A stretch of 64,000 bases of DNA, taken from the NCBI GenBank assembly GCA_035502995.1, contig DATJTW010000023.1, positions 65,536-129,535 of the forward strand, given 5' to 3'. The DNA is from CADEED01 sp035502995 (lineage in GTDB: Bacteria > Pseudomonadota > Gammaproteobacteria > Steroidobacterales > Steroidobacteraceae). Shown here one piece after another: positions 1 through 7,988 of this stretch (its first letter is position 1; the number at the start of each line of letters is the position of its first letter). The translations under genes were made by a program, and so were the position numbers. The notes below the pieces were generated by a model. It worked only from the letters and a program-made list of their open reading frames with translations. It was not told where the DNA came from and did not search any database.

Positions 1-338
1 ACGGTCACCTTGACCTCGGCGAGATGGTCCGTGCCGCCCGGCCGGCCGAGCCAGTACGTGAACTCCTCGCTGACCTCGCGTTCCTGCAGCCACGCGCCGG
101 ACAGCGCGCTGGCCCAGCAATGCAGCGGATCGCCCTGCGTGCTGTCGTTGAGGCAGTACTCGTCGCTGCCGGCGCTCTTCCAGCGCACGTCGAAACTCAT
201 CATGCAGCTCGTCGCCGCCTTGTCGAGCACGCACAGCAGCGGCTTGACGACCAGCTTGACGGGCGCCGGCCCCGCGGCGGCCGCGGGCAGGGAGAACACG
301 GCGCCGGCCGCGAACGTGGCTAACAACTTGCGAACCAT
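1..338 (-). CDS. DUF3019 family exported protein (partial, C-terminus off window)
   Basis: Reading the minus strand from 338, an ATG opens a frame that stays open to the window edge (about 112 residues). The N-terminus is basic followed by an Ala-rich hydrophobic run ending in AAAAG, a plausible Sec signal peptide. The mature part has LLCVLDKAATSCMMSFDVRW and EYCLND, with several cysteines, matching my recollection of DUF3019 proteins, which are often encoded directly after MipA-family genes. Its ATG shares one base with the MipA stop (TGATG), so the two genes are translationally coupled. The function of DUF3019 is not known. The family call is from motif memory, not a search. Confidence 0.7.
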   Translation of the reverse strand, partial: MVRKLLATFAAGAVFSLPAAAAGPAPVKLVVKPLLCVLDKAATSCMMSFDVRWKSAGSDEYCLNDSTQGDPLHCWASALSGAWLQEREVSEEFTYWLGRPGGTDHLAEVKVT

Positions 339-1258
339 CAGAACGTCCAGGCGAATCCGCCGAAATAACCGAGCACGTAATCGTCCTTCACCAGCGGGCT
401 GTCCGCCACGCTCGACTGCAGCCGCTCGTAGTTGGCCGACAGCGCGAGGCGCAGATTCTTGGTCAGGTAGTAGCTGCTGCGCAAACCGGCCTGCCAGCCG
501 AACCCGCCGTCGGCGTGGTACTCGGCGACGGTGAAGCTGGCCTCGTCGTCGTGCACGCCCCAGTAGTAGTCGTTCAGCTTGCGGCTCTTGTATTCGATGC
601 CCAGCGACGGCGAGATCGAGAAGCGCCCGCGCGTGATGCGGTAGTCGTAGTCCGCGCCGATCTCGAAGCCGTCGTGCGTGCCGCTGACATCGCGGAACGC
701 GTGCACCGTGGCCGAGCCCCATTCGCCGCCGAACAGGCTCTCGAAGCCGGCCTCGATCGCGTAGTCGCGCTCCGGCGGCTTGAACGGCAGCGTTTCCTCG
801 ACCGGCGGCACGTCGCCACCGAGGGTGGGCGGCGGGGGGTTGCCCTGGTTGGTCAGCGAGGTCGTGTTGCCGGCGGAGAGATACCGGAAGTTGATGTAGC
901 GCGTGTTGGTCTTCGCGAAGAACGCGCGGTCGGTGTTCACGCGCGCGACCGCGTTCAGCGTGAACGCCGGGCGGTCGAGCAGCTCGAAGCCGAGGTCGCC
1001 GTTGTCGAAGAACCAGCGTTCGCCGAACCAGGCGATGTCGAGGTCGACGAGGATCGGGATCTCGTCCGACTGGATCAGCGGGTTCGTGCGCTGGCCGTAA
1101 CCGAGCGCGACGCCGAGCCGCCAGTGTTTCTCGGCCACGGCGGCGGCCGGCGGCGTCGCGTTCACGGCCGCTTGTGCCGCCGCGTCGGGATCCGCATGCG
1201 CGAGCCCCGCGAGCGCCCAAAGGGCCGCGACTTTCAAGGAGTTGGTTGCGATCGACAC
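338..1258 (-). CDS. MipA/OmpV family outer-membrane protein
   Basis: About 306 residues beginning at a GTG (1258) that gives a signal peptide ending ALAGLAHA. The mature protein has the family opening LGVALGYGQRTNPLIQSDE, alternating amphipathic strands and a C-terminal aromatic residue (FGGFAWTF), as expected for an outer-membrane beta-barrel. MipA/OmpV proteins are barrel proteins linked to murein-hydrolase scaffolding (MipA) or treated as porin-like antigens (OmpV); the substrate here is unknown. The frame extends upstream to 1435, but that extension is charged and would bury the signal peptide, so the internal GTG is preferred. It forms an operon with the DUF3019 gene. Confidence 0.85.
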   Translation of the reverse strand: MSIATNSLKVAALWALAGLAHADPDAAAQAAVNATPPAAAVAEKHWRLGVALGYGQRTNPLIQSDEIPILVDLDIAWFGERWFFDNGDLGFELLDRPAFTLNAVARVNTDRAFFAKTNTRYINFRYLSAGNTTSLTNQGNPPPPTLGGDVPPVEETLPFKPPERDYAIEAGFESLFGGEWGSATVHAFRDVSGTHDGFEIGADYDYRITRGRFSISPSLGIEYKSRKLNDYYWGVHDDEASFTVAEYHADGGFGWQAGLRSSYYLTKNLRLALSANYERLQSSVADSPLVKDDYVLGYFGGFAWTF

Positions 1259-1528
1259 GATCCCGCAAGCATGGCCGAAGGGCCGTTCGTTACCTGTCGA
1301 AAAGTGTAGCCCCGGGACCGCACACAATTTGACGAATTCTCTCAACGTTGGCGACAGACCCGTCGCCGGGCGCCCGGTTAGGTTGGCGACACCGGGGCGC
1401 AAGCCCGACTGGGTTCGCGGCCGAGATCGACCCATCCAGCCGCTTACCGCGCGGAGCGGGCCTCGTGCCCGCTCCGCCGTCCAAACGGCGGGCTCGGCGC
1501 GCGCCCGCCGTCACGTATGCTTCGGCCC
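1259..1528. other. Divergent intergenic region
   Basis: About 270 bases between the divergent MipA-type gene and the DUF6438 gene. It must hold both promoters. I see no strong sigma-70 pair, RNA gene or small ORF with a good ribosome site; the upstream extension of the MipA frame runs through part of it but does not look coding. Confidence 0.5.
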
Positions 1529-2056
1529 ATGAACACCACGAAGCTCGCCGCGCTGGTCGCGGCCGTTCTTGCGTTCTCCGTCGTCTCCACCGCCGCCGAG
1601 AAGGCGCGCGAGCTGCCCTACGCGGCCGGCAATCCGAACGGCGGCGTGCCGCTGTGGAATCCCGGCGAGCAGTTCGTCGCCGTGTCCGGCGGTGCCTGTT
1701 CCGGCAGCTGTCCCGTCTACGACCTCTACCTCTTCAGCGACGGCAAGGTCATCTTCTCCGGCCGCAAGTTCACCAACAAGACGGGCGTGCTGACGAAGAT
1801 GATCTCGCCCGAGACCTACGCGTCGCTGCTGACGCTGATCGTGAACACCGACGTGCTCGACAAGAAGCTCAAGCGCGGCAGTTGTTTGTCAGGCCGCTCG
1901 ATGCTGATGGTGATGCGCTCGACGCCGGACGGTCAGCGCATGCGCGTGCGCGATCTCAACTCGGGCTGCGAAGGACACGCGGACCTGGCGCGCGACATCG
2001 AGACGCGCTTCATCGAAGACACCGAGATCCAGAACTGGCTGGTGCCGAAGAAGTAG
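1529..2056 (+). CDS. DUF6438-type exported protein
   Basis: 175 residues from the ATG at 1529; this start gives a short basic N-terminus and hydrophobic core (LAALVAAVLAFSVVSTAAE), a clear signal peptide. The mature part carries GGACSGSCPVYDLYLFSDGK, resembling the CPxYxxxIxxDG signature of DUF6438 proteins, plus two further cysteines (RGSCLSG, NSGCEG), so disulphides in the periplasm are likely. Function is not established for the family. It stands alone, convergent with the subtilase-like gene four bases downstream. Confidence 0.7.
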   Translation: MNTTKLAALVAAVLAFSVVSTAAEKARELPYAAGNPNGGVPLWNPGEQFVAVSGGACSGSCPVYDLYLFSDGKVIFSGRKFTNKTGVLTKMISPETYASLLTLIVNTDVLDKKLKRGSCLSGRSMLMVMRSTPDGQRMRVRDLNSGCEGHADLARDIETRFIEDTEIQNWLVPKK

Positions 2057-2060
2057 CCAC

Positions 2061-3170
2061 TCAACGGATCGTGAGTGCGATCTCCTCGGAGTGGAAGTTC
2101 GCCTCGCGGCTGGCGATGCGCAAAGTCCCGCTCGACCGGCGCAACGCCGCCGCCGGCACCACCATGTGCAACGACGCCGCGCGCGCGAACGACAACTCGC
2201 GCCAGTGTTCGTCGCCGTGCGGGCGATACAGCGCCACCGCGTTGATGCAGAACGCCGAGCGGTAACGCAGCCGCCACGACAGCAACGCGTCGTTCAGCGA
2301 CGACCACTGCATCGACCGCGCCTCGCTGGCGATCTCGATCGGACCCTGCACGGCGTCGGCGACGTTCAGCGCGCGCACGCCCGGACACGCCGCCTCGATG
2401 CGCGGATGCGCGACCGCGCTCAGCAGCAGGTGCTCGCGCAGCTCGTGGTAACCCCAGCCGGGGTTCAGCGACTTGATCAACGCCGCGCAGCCGCTGACGT
2501 ACGGCGCGCCGATCGCCGCGTGCGTGCGCGTGACGTGACCGGTGCCGCGCCAGTGCGGCACGCGCGCGAAGCCGGGCGCGGCGATGTCGGCGGCGCAGTC
2601 GGCGAGCGGCTGGAACTCCTCGTCGACGGACAGCACGGTGACCAGATTGGGCGGCGGACCTTCGTCATCGGAACGCACGGCGGCGCGCGGCCGCGCGGCG
2701 CAGACGACGAGTACGTTGCGCGTGGCCGCGTACTGCACGGCGCGGCGGACCGCGCTCGTGCCCATCTCCGCGTCGTGGCCGACGTTGACGATGTGCGCGC
2801 CCATCTCGACGGCGTACTCGATGGCGTGCGCGAGATCGAACGCCTGCGCGCCGGGATCGGTGCGGTAGCGCACGGGCAGGATGCGTGCCTCGGGAGCGAC
2901 GCCGGAGAAATCCGCCGCGTCGCTGGCGCGGCCCGCGGCAACGCCCGCGGCATGCGTTCCCGCGATGTCGTGTTCGCCGGCGGCGTGTGGCGGATGCGCG
3001 GGATCGTGCTGGAGGTTGGCGCCGAGCAGCGGGTGATCGAGCTGCACGCCCTGGTCGACGATCGCAATGAGCACGGTCGCACTGCCGCGTGTTCTCTGCC
3101 ACGCGCGTTCGACGCCCAACCAGTCGAAGGCGGTGCCGAAGCGGCCCGGATCGGCCGCAGCGTTGATCAT
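2061..3170 (-). CDS. Subtilisin-fold (S8) protein lacking the catalytic serine
   Basis: 369 residues from ATG 3170, preceded by AGGGA. The S8 fold is recognisable: AIVDQGVQLDHP (Asp39), the GTHAAGVAAG histidine block (His73), LNPGWGYHELREHLLLSA after the serine helix. However the usual GTSxAAPxVSG block reads HAAIGAPYVSG, putting Ala219 where the nucleophilic Ser belongs, and the oxyanion Asn of the AAGN turn is replaced (CAARP, Pro161). The protein is therefore probably not a protease but a binding or scaffold protein. No signal peptide is seen. It lies 62 bases after the anti-sigma-like gene in an ECF sigma operon, so a regulatory role with that system is likely. Residues 280-369 form an extra C-terminal beta-rich segment. 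Confidence 0.85.
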   Translation of the reverse strand: MINAAADPGRFGTAFDWLGVERAWQRTRGSATVLIAIVDQGVQLDHPLLGANLQHDPAHPPHAAGEHDIAGTHAAGVAAGRASDAADFSGVAPEARILPVRYRTDPGAQAFDLAHAIEYAVEMGAHIVNVGHDAEMGTSAVRRAVQYAATRNVLVVCAARPRAAVRSDDEGPPPNLVTVLSVDEEFQPLADCAADIAAPGFARVPHWRGTGHVTRTHAAIGAPYVSGCAALIKSLNPGWGYHELREHLLLSAVAHPRIEAACPGVRALNVADAVQGPIEIASEARSMQWSSLNDALLSWRLRYRSAFCINAVALYRPHGDEHWRELSFARAASLHMVVPAAALRRSSGTLRIASREANFHSEEIALTIR

Positions 3171-3232
3171 GTGGTTCCCTTGACCCTGGACGCAGAGGCT
3201 TCTCTGCGACGAGCGGGCGCCCCGTGACAGGG

Positions 3233-3865
3233 TCAGGGCTTCAGGACGGCGAAATCCAGCGGTTCTTCGTCGGCGGACTGCTTGCGCACGCGCAGCGTGT
3301 AGGCGCCGGCCGGCAGGTCTTCGGAATCGAGCATGAATTCCAGCGTGACCGGCGAGCTCGGATGCTGGCCGTACAGCGTGGTCAGCGTCTCGGCCGGCTG
3401 CTGCTGGTCGGTGACCCGGTCGAGCGTGATGCTGTAGTTCGCCGCGACGTCGAACAACCCGACGATCTCGACGCGCATCACGGCGGAGCCCAGGTGCGGC
3501 ACGGATTCCGCGCCGCGCACCTGCGCCAGCCGCAGCGACGGGCCGTTGCGCTGCGCCTCGGTGGAGACCGCGGCCATCAGCGCGCGTCCCAGCTTCGCCG
3601 ACTGGTGCCACCACGCCCAGGAGAACGCGCCCAGGGCCAGCACGATGCTGGCGGCGGCCGCGAACTTCCAGCGCGACTGGCCGTGGGAACGCACGAACTC
3701 CGCGGTGGAACCGCGCGCGACCTGCGCGAGACCCGCGCGCAGCCGCTGCTCGAACTCGACGTTCTTCGCGAATTCCGGATTCGCGACGCAATAGGCCTCG
3801 AACTCCTCGGCGTCTTTGCCGACGAGCTTGCCCGAGACATATTGTTCAATCTGTTCCTGGTTCAT
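3233..3865 (-). CDS. Membrane-anchored anti-sigma-like protein
   Basis: 210 residues starting at ATG 3865, which overlaps the stop of the sigma factor by ATGA. The first 65 residues are acidic/amphipathic (MNQEQIEQYVSGKLVGKDAE), as in cytoplasmic anti-sigma domains. One transmembrane helix follows near residues 69-90 (FAAAASIVLALGAFSWAWW), and the C-terminal 120 residues would be periplasmic. No HxxxCxxC zinc motif is visible, so it is not a classical ZAS domain. Position next to an ECF sigma factor and topology support an anti-sigma role; no sequence family is recognised with certainty. Confidence 0.65.
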   Translation of the reverse strand: MNQEQIEQYVSGKLVGKDAEEFEAYCVANPEFAKNVEFEQRLRAGLAQVARGSTAEFVRSHGQSRWKFAAAASIVLALGAFSWAWWHQSAKLGRALMAAVSTEAQRNGPSLRLAQVRGAESVPHLGSAVMRVEIVGLFDVAANYSITLDRVTDQQQPAETLTTLYGQHPSSPVTLEFMLDSEDLPAGAYTLRVRKQSADEEPLDFAVLKP

Positions 3866-4452
3866 CGATCGCTCAGCAGATCGCGCTTCGAGAAGCCGCG
3901 CTCCTCGAGGATCTGGCGGAAACGGCGGCGCGCCCGGCTCAAGGCCTGGTTGAACGCCGCTTCGGAAAGGTCGAGCTCCTGACAAATCATTTCCTTGTCA
4001 TGATCGTCTAGATAGAACCGTTTGAGCATCAGGCGATCCCGGGGTTGCGGCAGCTCGCGAAGCAGCGCACGAACCGCGAGCGCAGCCTCGACATCGGCAG
4101 CCCACGCATCGACGCTGCCGGCCGGATCCGCGTTCCGGTCGGTGGCATCGGTATCGACATCGGTTCTCTGTCGCTCGGCCTTCCGCAGTGACGCGATCGC
4201 GAGATTTCTTGCGGTCTGCGCCGCGAACGCGGCTAGTTTGCCCGGGTCGTCGATGCCACCGTTGCGCAGGCGCTGGAGGACGACTAACAGGGTCTCCTGC
4301 ACGAGATCCTGGAGCAGGCCGTGGTCGCCGCCGGTCCGTCGTCGCAGGATGACGCGGAGTCCGGGCTCGAACTGACGAATGAGCTCGCTTTCGGCGCTGA
4401 CGTCGCCTTCACGAATCCGGCGCGACAACTCGCCGCCTGGGACGAAATCCAT
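3862..4452 (-). CDS. ECF-type RNA polymerase sigma factor
   Basis: 196 residues from ATG 4452 with AGGGGG upstream. Region 2 includes ELIRQFEPGLRVILRRR and LLQDLVQETLLVVLQRL (the DxxQETF-like core-binding segment); region 4 includes LPQPRDRLMLKRFYLD and an HTH, KEMICQELDLSEAAFNQAL, for -35 recognition. Size and lack of regions 1 and 3 fit the ECF class. It is first in an operon with the membrane anti-sigma-like gene (4-base overlap) and the inactive subtilase. The target promoters and inducing signal are not evident. Confidence 0.9.
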   Translation of the reverse strand: MDFVPGGELSRRIREGDVSAESELIRQFEPGLRVILRRRTGGDHGLLQDLVQETLLVVLQRLRNGGIDDPGKLAAFAAQTARNLAIASLRKAERQRTDVDTDATDRNADPAGSVDAWAADVEAALAVRALLRELPQPRDRLMLKRFYLDDHDKEMICQELDLSEAAFNQALSRARRRFRQILEERGFSKRDLLSDR

Positions 4453-4532
4453 AACCCCCTGACCCCGGAACCTTCTGCTTGTCTACGGGCGGGGATTCTG
4501 CCACGTCCATGGTCGGGACGTTCCCGCCGACG

Positions 4533-5780
4533 TCACACCTCGGGCGGGTGGATGGGCAGGCGGACGGTGAATGTCGTGCCGACGCCACTCTCGGTCACGA
4601 AATCGAGGCTGCCGTGGTGTCCCTTCACGATCACGTTTCGCGCGATGGACAGGCCTTGGCCCGTGCCCTTGCCGACGTCCTTGGTCGTGAAGAAGGGGTC
4701 GAAGACGCGGCCGCGGATCGATTCGGGGATGCCGCCGCCCGTGTCCTCGATCTCGACCCGCACGTGGTCGCCGTCGAGCTTCGTGCGGACGACGATGCGG
4801 CCGCGGCAGCCGGTGCGCCCGACGACCTCGGTGATGGCGTCCGCCGCGTTGACGATCAGGTTCAGCACGACCTGGTTGATCTGGCCGCCGTGGCAGGTGA
4901 CGTCCGGCAGCGGCGTGAATTCGGTTTCGACGTCGGCGACCGCGGCGTATTCGCTGCGCGCGATCACCAGCGTGCTGTTGATGGCGCGGTTGAGGTCGAC
5001 GCGGCCCATCTCGTTCTGGTCGGCGTGCGAGAAATCCTTCAGCGAGCGCACGATCTCGGCGATGCGGCCGAGGCCGTCGGCGACGCGCTTCAGCGCCGGC
5101 GGCAGCTCCTCGCGCAGGTACTCGACGTCGTCGTTCGCTTCCGTCTTGTGGGTGGCGTGTAGTTTGTCGACGTACTCGAGCAGTTCCTGAACGCCTTCGC
5201 CGATGAACTTCACGCTGTCCGAGAGGTACTGGATCGGCGTGTTGATCTCGTGCGCGACGCCGCCCGCGAGGCGGCCGATGGATTCGTGGCGCTCGGCATT
5301 CGCCATGCGTTCTTCGGCGGCCTTGCGTTCGGTGATGTCGTAGCCCGTGCCGACGATGCCGGTGAGATTGCCGTCGGCATCGCGCAGCGGGACCTTCGAG
5401 GTCAGGATGACGCGGTTCATCCCGCGCGTCTTGTCGTACGCGACTTCCTCGAGGTCGTACAGCGCCTCACCCGACTGGATGAGCGCCTGTTCGTCGGCGA
5501 AGAACTTCTCCGCCATCTCGCGCGGGAAGAAATCGAAATCGGTCTTGCCGATCAGGTCGTCCGGGTTCACGCCCATGCGGTTCGCGACCAGCTTGTTGGC
5601 GGCGGTGAAGCGGCTGTGCGCGTCCTTCGCGTAGATGAAGGCCGGGATGAGGTCGATCATCGTCCGCAGCACGGTGCGCTCGTGGGCCAGCGCGGAGGCG
5701 AGGTTCCGACGCTGGCTGCTGCCGGAGTCGGCATCCTGGTCCAGGTCGTCCGGGGGGAGGCGGTTTGGCTGCGTATTCAC
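4533..5780 (-). CDS. PAS-domain sensor histidine kinase
   Basis: 415 residues from a GTG at 5780 preceded by GAGGG. A PAS domain spans about 40-155 (FIYAKDAHSRFTAANKLVA to GTGYDITERKAAEER). The phosphoacceptor block is GRLAGGVAHEINTPIQYLSD, followed by an HATPase_c domain with NLIVNAADAI (N box), DTGGGIP (G1), FDPFFTTK (F) and GTGQGLSI (G2). There are no transmembrane helices, so it is cytoplasmic. The His box and long spacer resemble the soluble PAS kinases that sense internal ligands. No response regulator is adjacent, so it is an orphan kinase. Confidence 0.93.
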   Translation of the reverse strand: MNTQPNRLPPDDLDQDADSGSSQRRNLASALAHERTVLRTMIDLIPAFIYAKDAHSRFTAANKLVANRMGVNPDDLIGKTDFDFFPREMAEKFFADEQALIQSGEALYDLEEVAYDKTRGMNRVILTSKVPLRDADGNLTGIVGTGYDITERKAAEERMANAERHESIGRLAGGVAHEINTPIQYLSDSVKFIGEGVQELLEYVDKLHATHKTEANDDVEYLREELPPALKRVADGLGRIAEIVRSLKDFSHADQNEMGRVDLNRAINSTLVIARSEYAAVADVETEFTPLPDVTCHGGQINQVVLNLIVNAADAITEVVGRTGCRGRIVVRTKLDGDHVRVEIEDTGGGIPESIRGRVFDPFFTTKDVGKGTGQGLSIARNVIVKGHHGSLDFVTESGVGTTFTVRLPIHPPEV

Positions 5781-5868
5781 GACCCTCGGGTAACGGCTTA
5801 GGGACCGAAAACTGAACGGGGTCGCCGGGAAAGCGGTACCGCATCACATGTGCGGTCGCGGTGGATAA

Positions 5869-6561
5869 CTACTTCAATTGGGACAATTCGAGCTGGTCGA
5901 ACGTGACGTCGAAACCGGAGCCCTCCGGCGCCGCGCACATGACGCCGACCTCGACGGGAACGCCGGGCGGGAAGTACGCCTGGCGCACGGTCGTGTACTT
6001 CTCGCCGTCCTTCGAGCACTGCGCCTCGAGGGAATCCTTCTTGCGCAGGATGCGCCAGTAGACGGCGCCGTTCTGCGAGAGGTCTTCCATCGTCGACCAG
6101 TCCGAGAAATCGTGCGTGACGACGACGCTGGCCCAGCGCTGTCCCTCGAAATATTCGGAGCCGCACTTGAGCCAGTGTTTTTCGTCGAGGCGGACCATGA
6201 GGCCGGCCTGGTCGTAGAGCTGCGAGTAGTTGCCGTTCACACGCGCCTGGAACATGAACTCGGCGCCGGCGGGGGCGTGCAGGAAATGGCCGTTGTCGGT
6301 GATGTAGCCGTAGAAGGTCTTGCGCCAGAAATCCGTCTTGCCCTTCGAGCGGGCGGTGATCGAGCCGGAGTCGTAGAACTCCTTGGCGGGCGGGTTGAGC
6401 CAGGTCATGCGGCTCAGCAGGTCGCCGCCGGCGCTCGGCGTGGTGCGCGCCGCGTCGTTCGCAGGCGCGGCGGAGGTCGTGGCGGCCGTGGCGATCGTAG
6501 CGGCCGACGCGGCGAGCGCGGCGCCCATGCCGTGGCCGAGGAACTGGCGGCGGGTCTTCAT
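5869..6561 (-). CDS. Tat-exported DUF1349 protein
   Basis: 230 residues from ATG 6561. The N-terminus MKTRRQFLGHGMGAALAASA is a twin-arginine signal. The body (DFWRKTFYGYITDNGHF, GLMVRLDEKHWLKCGSEYFEG, DWSTMEDL) matches DUF1349 concanavalin-like beta-sandwich proteins, which are thought to bind or act on carbohydrate. The ATG overlaps the HAD hydrolase stop by ATGA, so the two are co-translated. The substrate is unknown. Confidence 0.85.
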   Translation of the reverse strand: MKTRRQFLGHGMGAALAASAATIATAATTSAAPANDAARTTPSAGGDLLSRMTWLNPPAKEFYDSGSITARSKGKTDFWRKTFYGYITDNGHFLHAPAGAEFMFQARVNGNYSQLYDQAGLMVRLDEKHWLKCGSEYFEGQRWASVVVTHDFSDWSTMEDLSQNGAVYWRILRKKDSLEAQCSKDGEKYTTVRQAYFPPGVPVEVGVMCAAPEGSGFDVTFDQLELSQLK

Positions 6562-7172
6562 AGGTTTGCACCGGGTAGATAGGCGCGCAGCGCGGCGCGG
6601 GTGGTGTCGGCGGATTCGAACTGGATCGCGTGCAGGCCGCTCTCGCGCGCGGCGACGACGTTCTTCAGCAGGTCGTCGATGAACACGCTCTCGGCGGGCA
6701 CGATGCCGGTCCGCTCGACGAGGTGCTTGTAGATCGCCGGCTCGGGCTTGATCAGCAGGATGGCGCCGGAGATCACGAGTTGTTTGAAGTGTGCGAAGAA
6801 GCCGTGGGCCTTCACGAGGTATTCGTACGTGCTCACCGGCATGTTGGAGAGCACGTAGAGGTGCACGCCGGCGGCGGCCAGATCCTCGACGAGCTCGATC
6901 GAGCCGGGGACGGGATGCAGCGATGCGTTGGCGGTCTGGAGCAGGCGGCGCATCTGCTCGGGCGAGAGGCCGGCGCGCTGGCCGAACTGCGTGACCGCGC
7001 GGTCGACGTCGATGGAGCCGCGGTCGAACTCGTGCCACTCCGGGTGCTGGAAGATCTCGCGGAGCACCAGCGCCTGCTGGGCGGGATCGGGGACGACGGT
7101 GGCGATGAAGGCCGGCGGGTCCCACCTGAGGAGGACACCGCCGACGTCGAAGACGACGTTGCGGATGGGCAT
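6558..7172 (-). CDS. HAD-superfamily phosphatase (YihX-like)
   Basis: 204 residues from ATG 7172. Motif I is VVFDVGGVLLRWD (nucleophile Asp9), motif II LYVLSNM, motif III Lys in IKPEPAIYKHL, motif IV VFIDDLLKNV; the alpha-helical cap between I and II marks subfamily IA. YihX-type enzymes dephosphorylate sugar phosphates such as glucose-1-phosphate; the actual substrate cannot be told. A further in-frame ATG at 7196 lies inside a palindromic repeat and is less likely to be the start. The gene is coupled to the DUF1349 gene. Confidence 0.85.
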   Translation of the reverse strand: MPIRNVVFDVGGVLLRWDPPAFIATVVPDPAQQALVLREIFQHPEWHEFDRGSIDVDRAVTQFGQRAGLSPEQMRRLLQTANASLHPVPGSIELVEDLAAAGVHLYVLSNMPVSTYEYLVKAHGFFAHFKQLVISGAILLIKPEPAIYKHLVERTGIVPAESVFIDDLLKNVVAARESGLHAIQFESADTTRAALRAYLPGANL

Positions 7173-7188
7173 GCCCTCAAGGGTAAAT

Positions 7189-7281
7189 GGGGACATTCCT
7201 CATTTGCTAGCAAAAGGGGACACTCCTGAAGCAGGAGCGTCCCCTTTCGCCCGCTACGCGGCGCAAATGAGGAAAGTCCCC
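7189..7281. repeat. Nested palindromic REP-like element
   Basis: Outer arms 7189-7207 and 7263-7281 are inverted copies (18 of 19 match, GGGGACATTCCTCATTTGC against its partner). Inner arms 7213-7228 and 7232-7247 pair at 15 of 16 positions (AAAGGGGACACTCCTG). The whole folds as a long double hairpin between HAD and LysE genes. A related copy lies at 44759-44797. Confidence 0.8.
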
Positions 7282-7295
7282 ACGGTGCCGCAGCT

Positions 7296-7916
7296 CTATC
7301 GCCGCGTCGCGAGCAGCTTGATCCCGAAGAAGATGATCGCCGCGCCGAACACTCGCTCGATCCACAACATCACGCGCGAGCCCTTCAGCGCACGCGCGCC
7401 GCGCACCGCGAGCTGCGCGTATGACATCAGGAACGCGCCGTCTACGACCACCGTGATCACGAACATGATCGCGAGCTGCGGCAACACGGGCCGCGACCGG
7501 TCGATGAACTGCGGCAGCAGCGCCAGCACGAACAGCAGGTTCTTCGGATTCGTCAGCTGCACGGCGAGCCCTTGAAGCGCGATGCCGTGATGGGCAGGCG
7601 GCGTGTCCGTCACGACGGCCTGCGGCGGCTGCGCCTTCGACAGCAGCATCTTCACGCCGAGATAGATGAGGTACAGCGCACCGGCGATGCGGATCACGTC
7701 GACCGCCGTGCTGAAGCGCGCCAGCAACGCGGCGAGCCCGAACGCGACCAGCGTGAAGCAGACCACGTGGCCGAGCAGGATGCCGGTGGTGCCGGCGATC
7801 GCGCCGCGCTGGCCGAAGCGCGCGCCCTGCGACATCACGAACAGGACGGCGGGACCGGGAGACAGCGCGAAGAGGCTCCAGGTGGCGAGGTAGAGGAGGA
7901 AGGTGTCGAAAGCCAT
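7296..7916 (-). CDS. LysE/RhtB family amino-acid exporter
   Basis: 206 residues with about six hydrophobic helices. The N-terminus MAFDTFLLYLATWSLFALSPGPAVLFVMSQ contains the family SPGPxxxxV signature, followed by GxxxGxLxG (IAGTTGILLGHVV). LysE/RhtB proteins export amino acids or related small metabolites by proton exchange. The ATG at 7916 is favoured; a GTG two codons upstream (7922) is possible. It is a single gene between a palindromic repeat and the M48 protease gene. The substrate is undetermined. Confidence 0.9.
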   Translation of the reverse strand: MAFDTFLLYLATWSLFALSPGPAVLFVMSQGARFGQRGAIAGTTGILLGHVVCFTLVAFGLAALLARFSTAVDVIRIAGALYLIYLGVKMLLSKAQPPQAVVTDTPPAHHGIALQGLAVQLTNPKNLLFVLALLPQFIDRSRPVLPQLAIMFVITVVVDGAFLMSYAQLAVRGARALKGSRVMLWIERVFGAAIIFFGIKLLATRR

Positions 7917-7988
7917 GGGCACACTATATTCATTGCGGCGAATGGAGTTCCGGCCGGTCGGGCGGAATTCCGGTGCGCCGTATCGGAG

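Noticed and set aside
10..534. Plus-strand frames at the left edge
   Set aside because: Opposite the DUF3019 and MipA genes, which have clear signal peptides and family motifs.
7173..7196. Upstream ATG (7196) for the HAD gene
   Set aside because: Lies within the palindromic element; the start at 7172 gives the normal N-terminus right before motif I.
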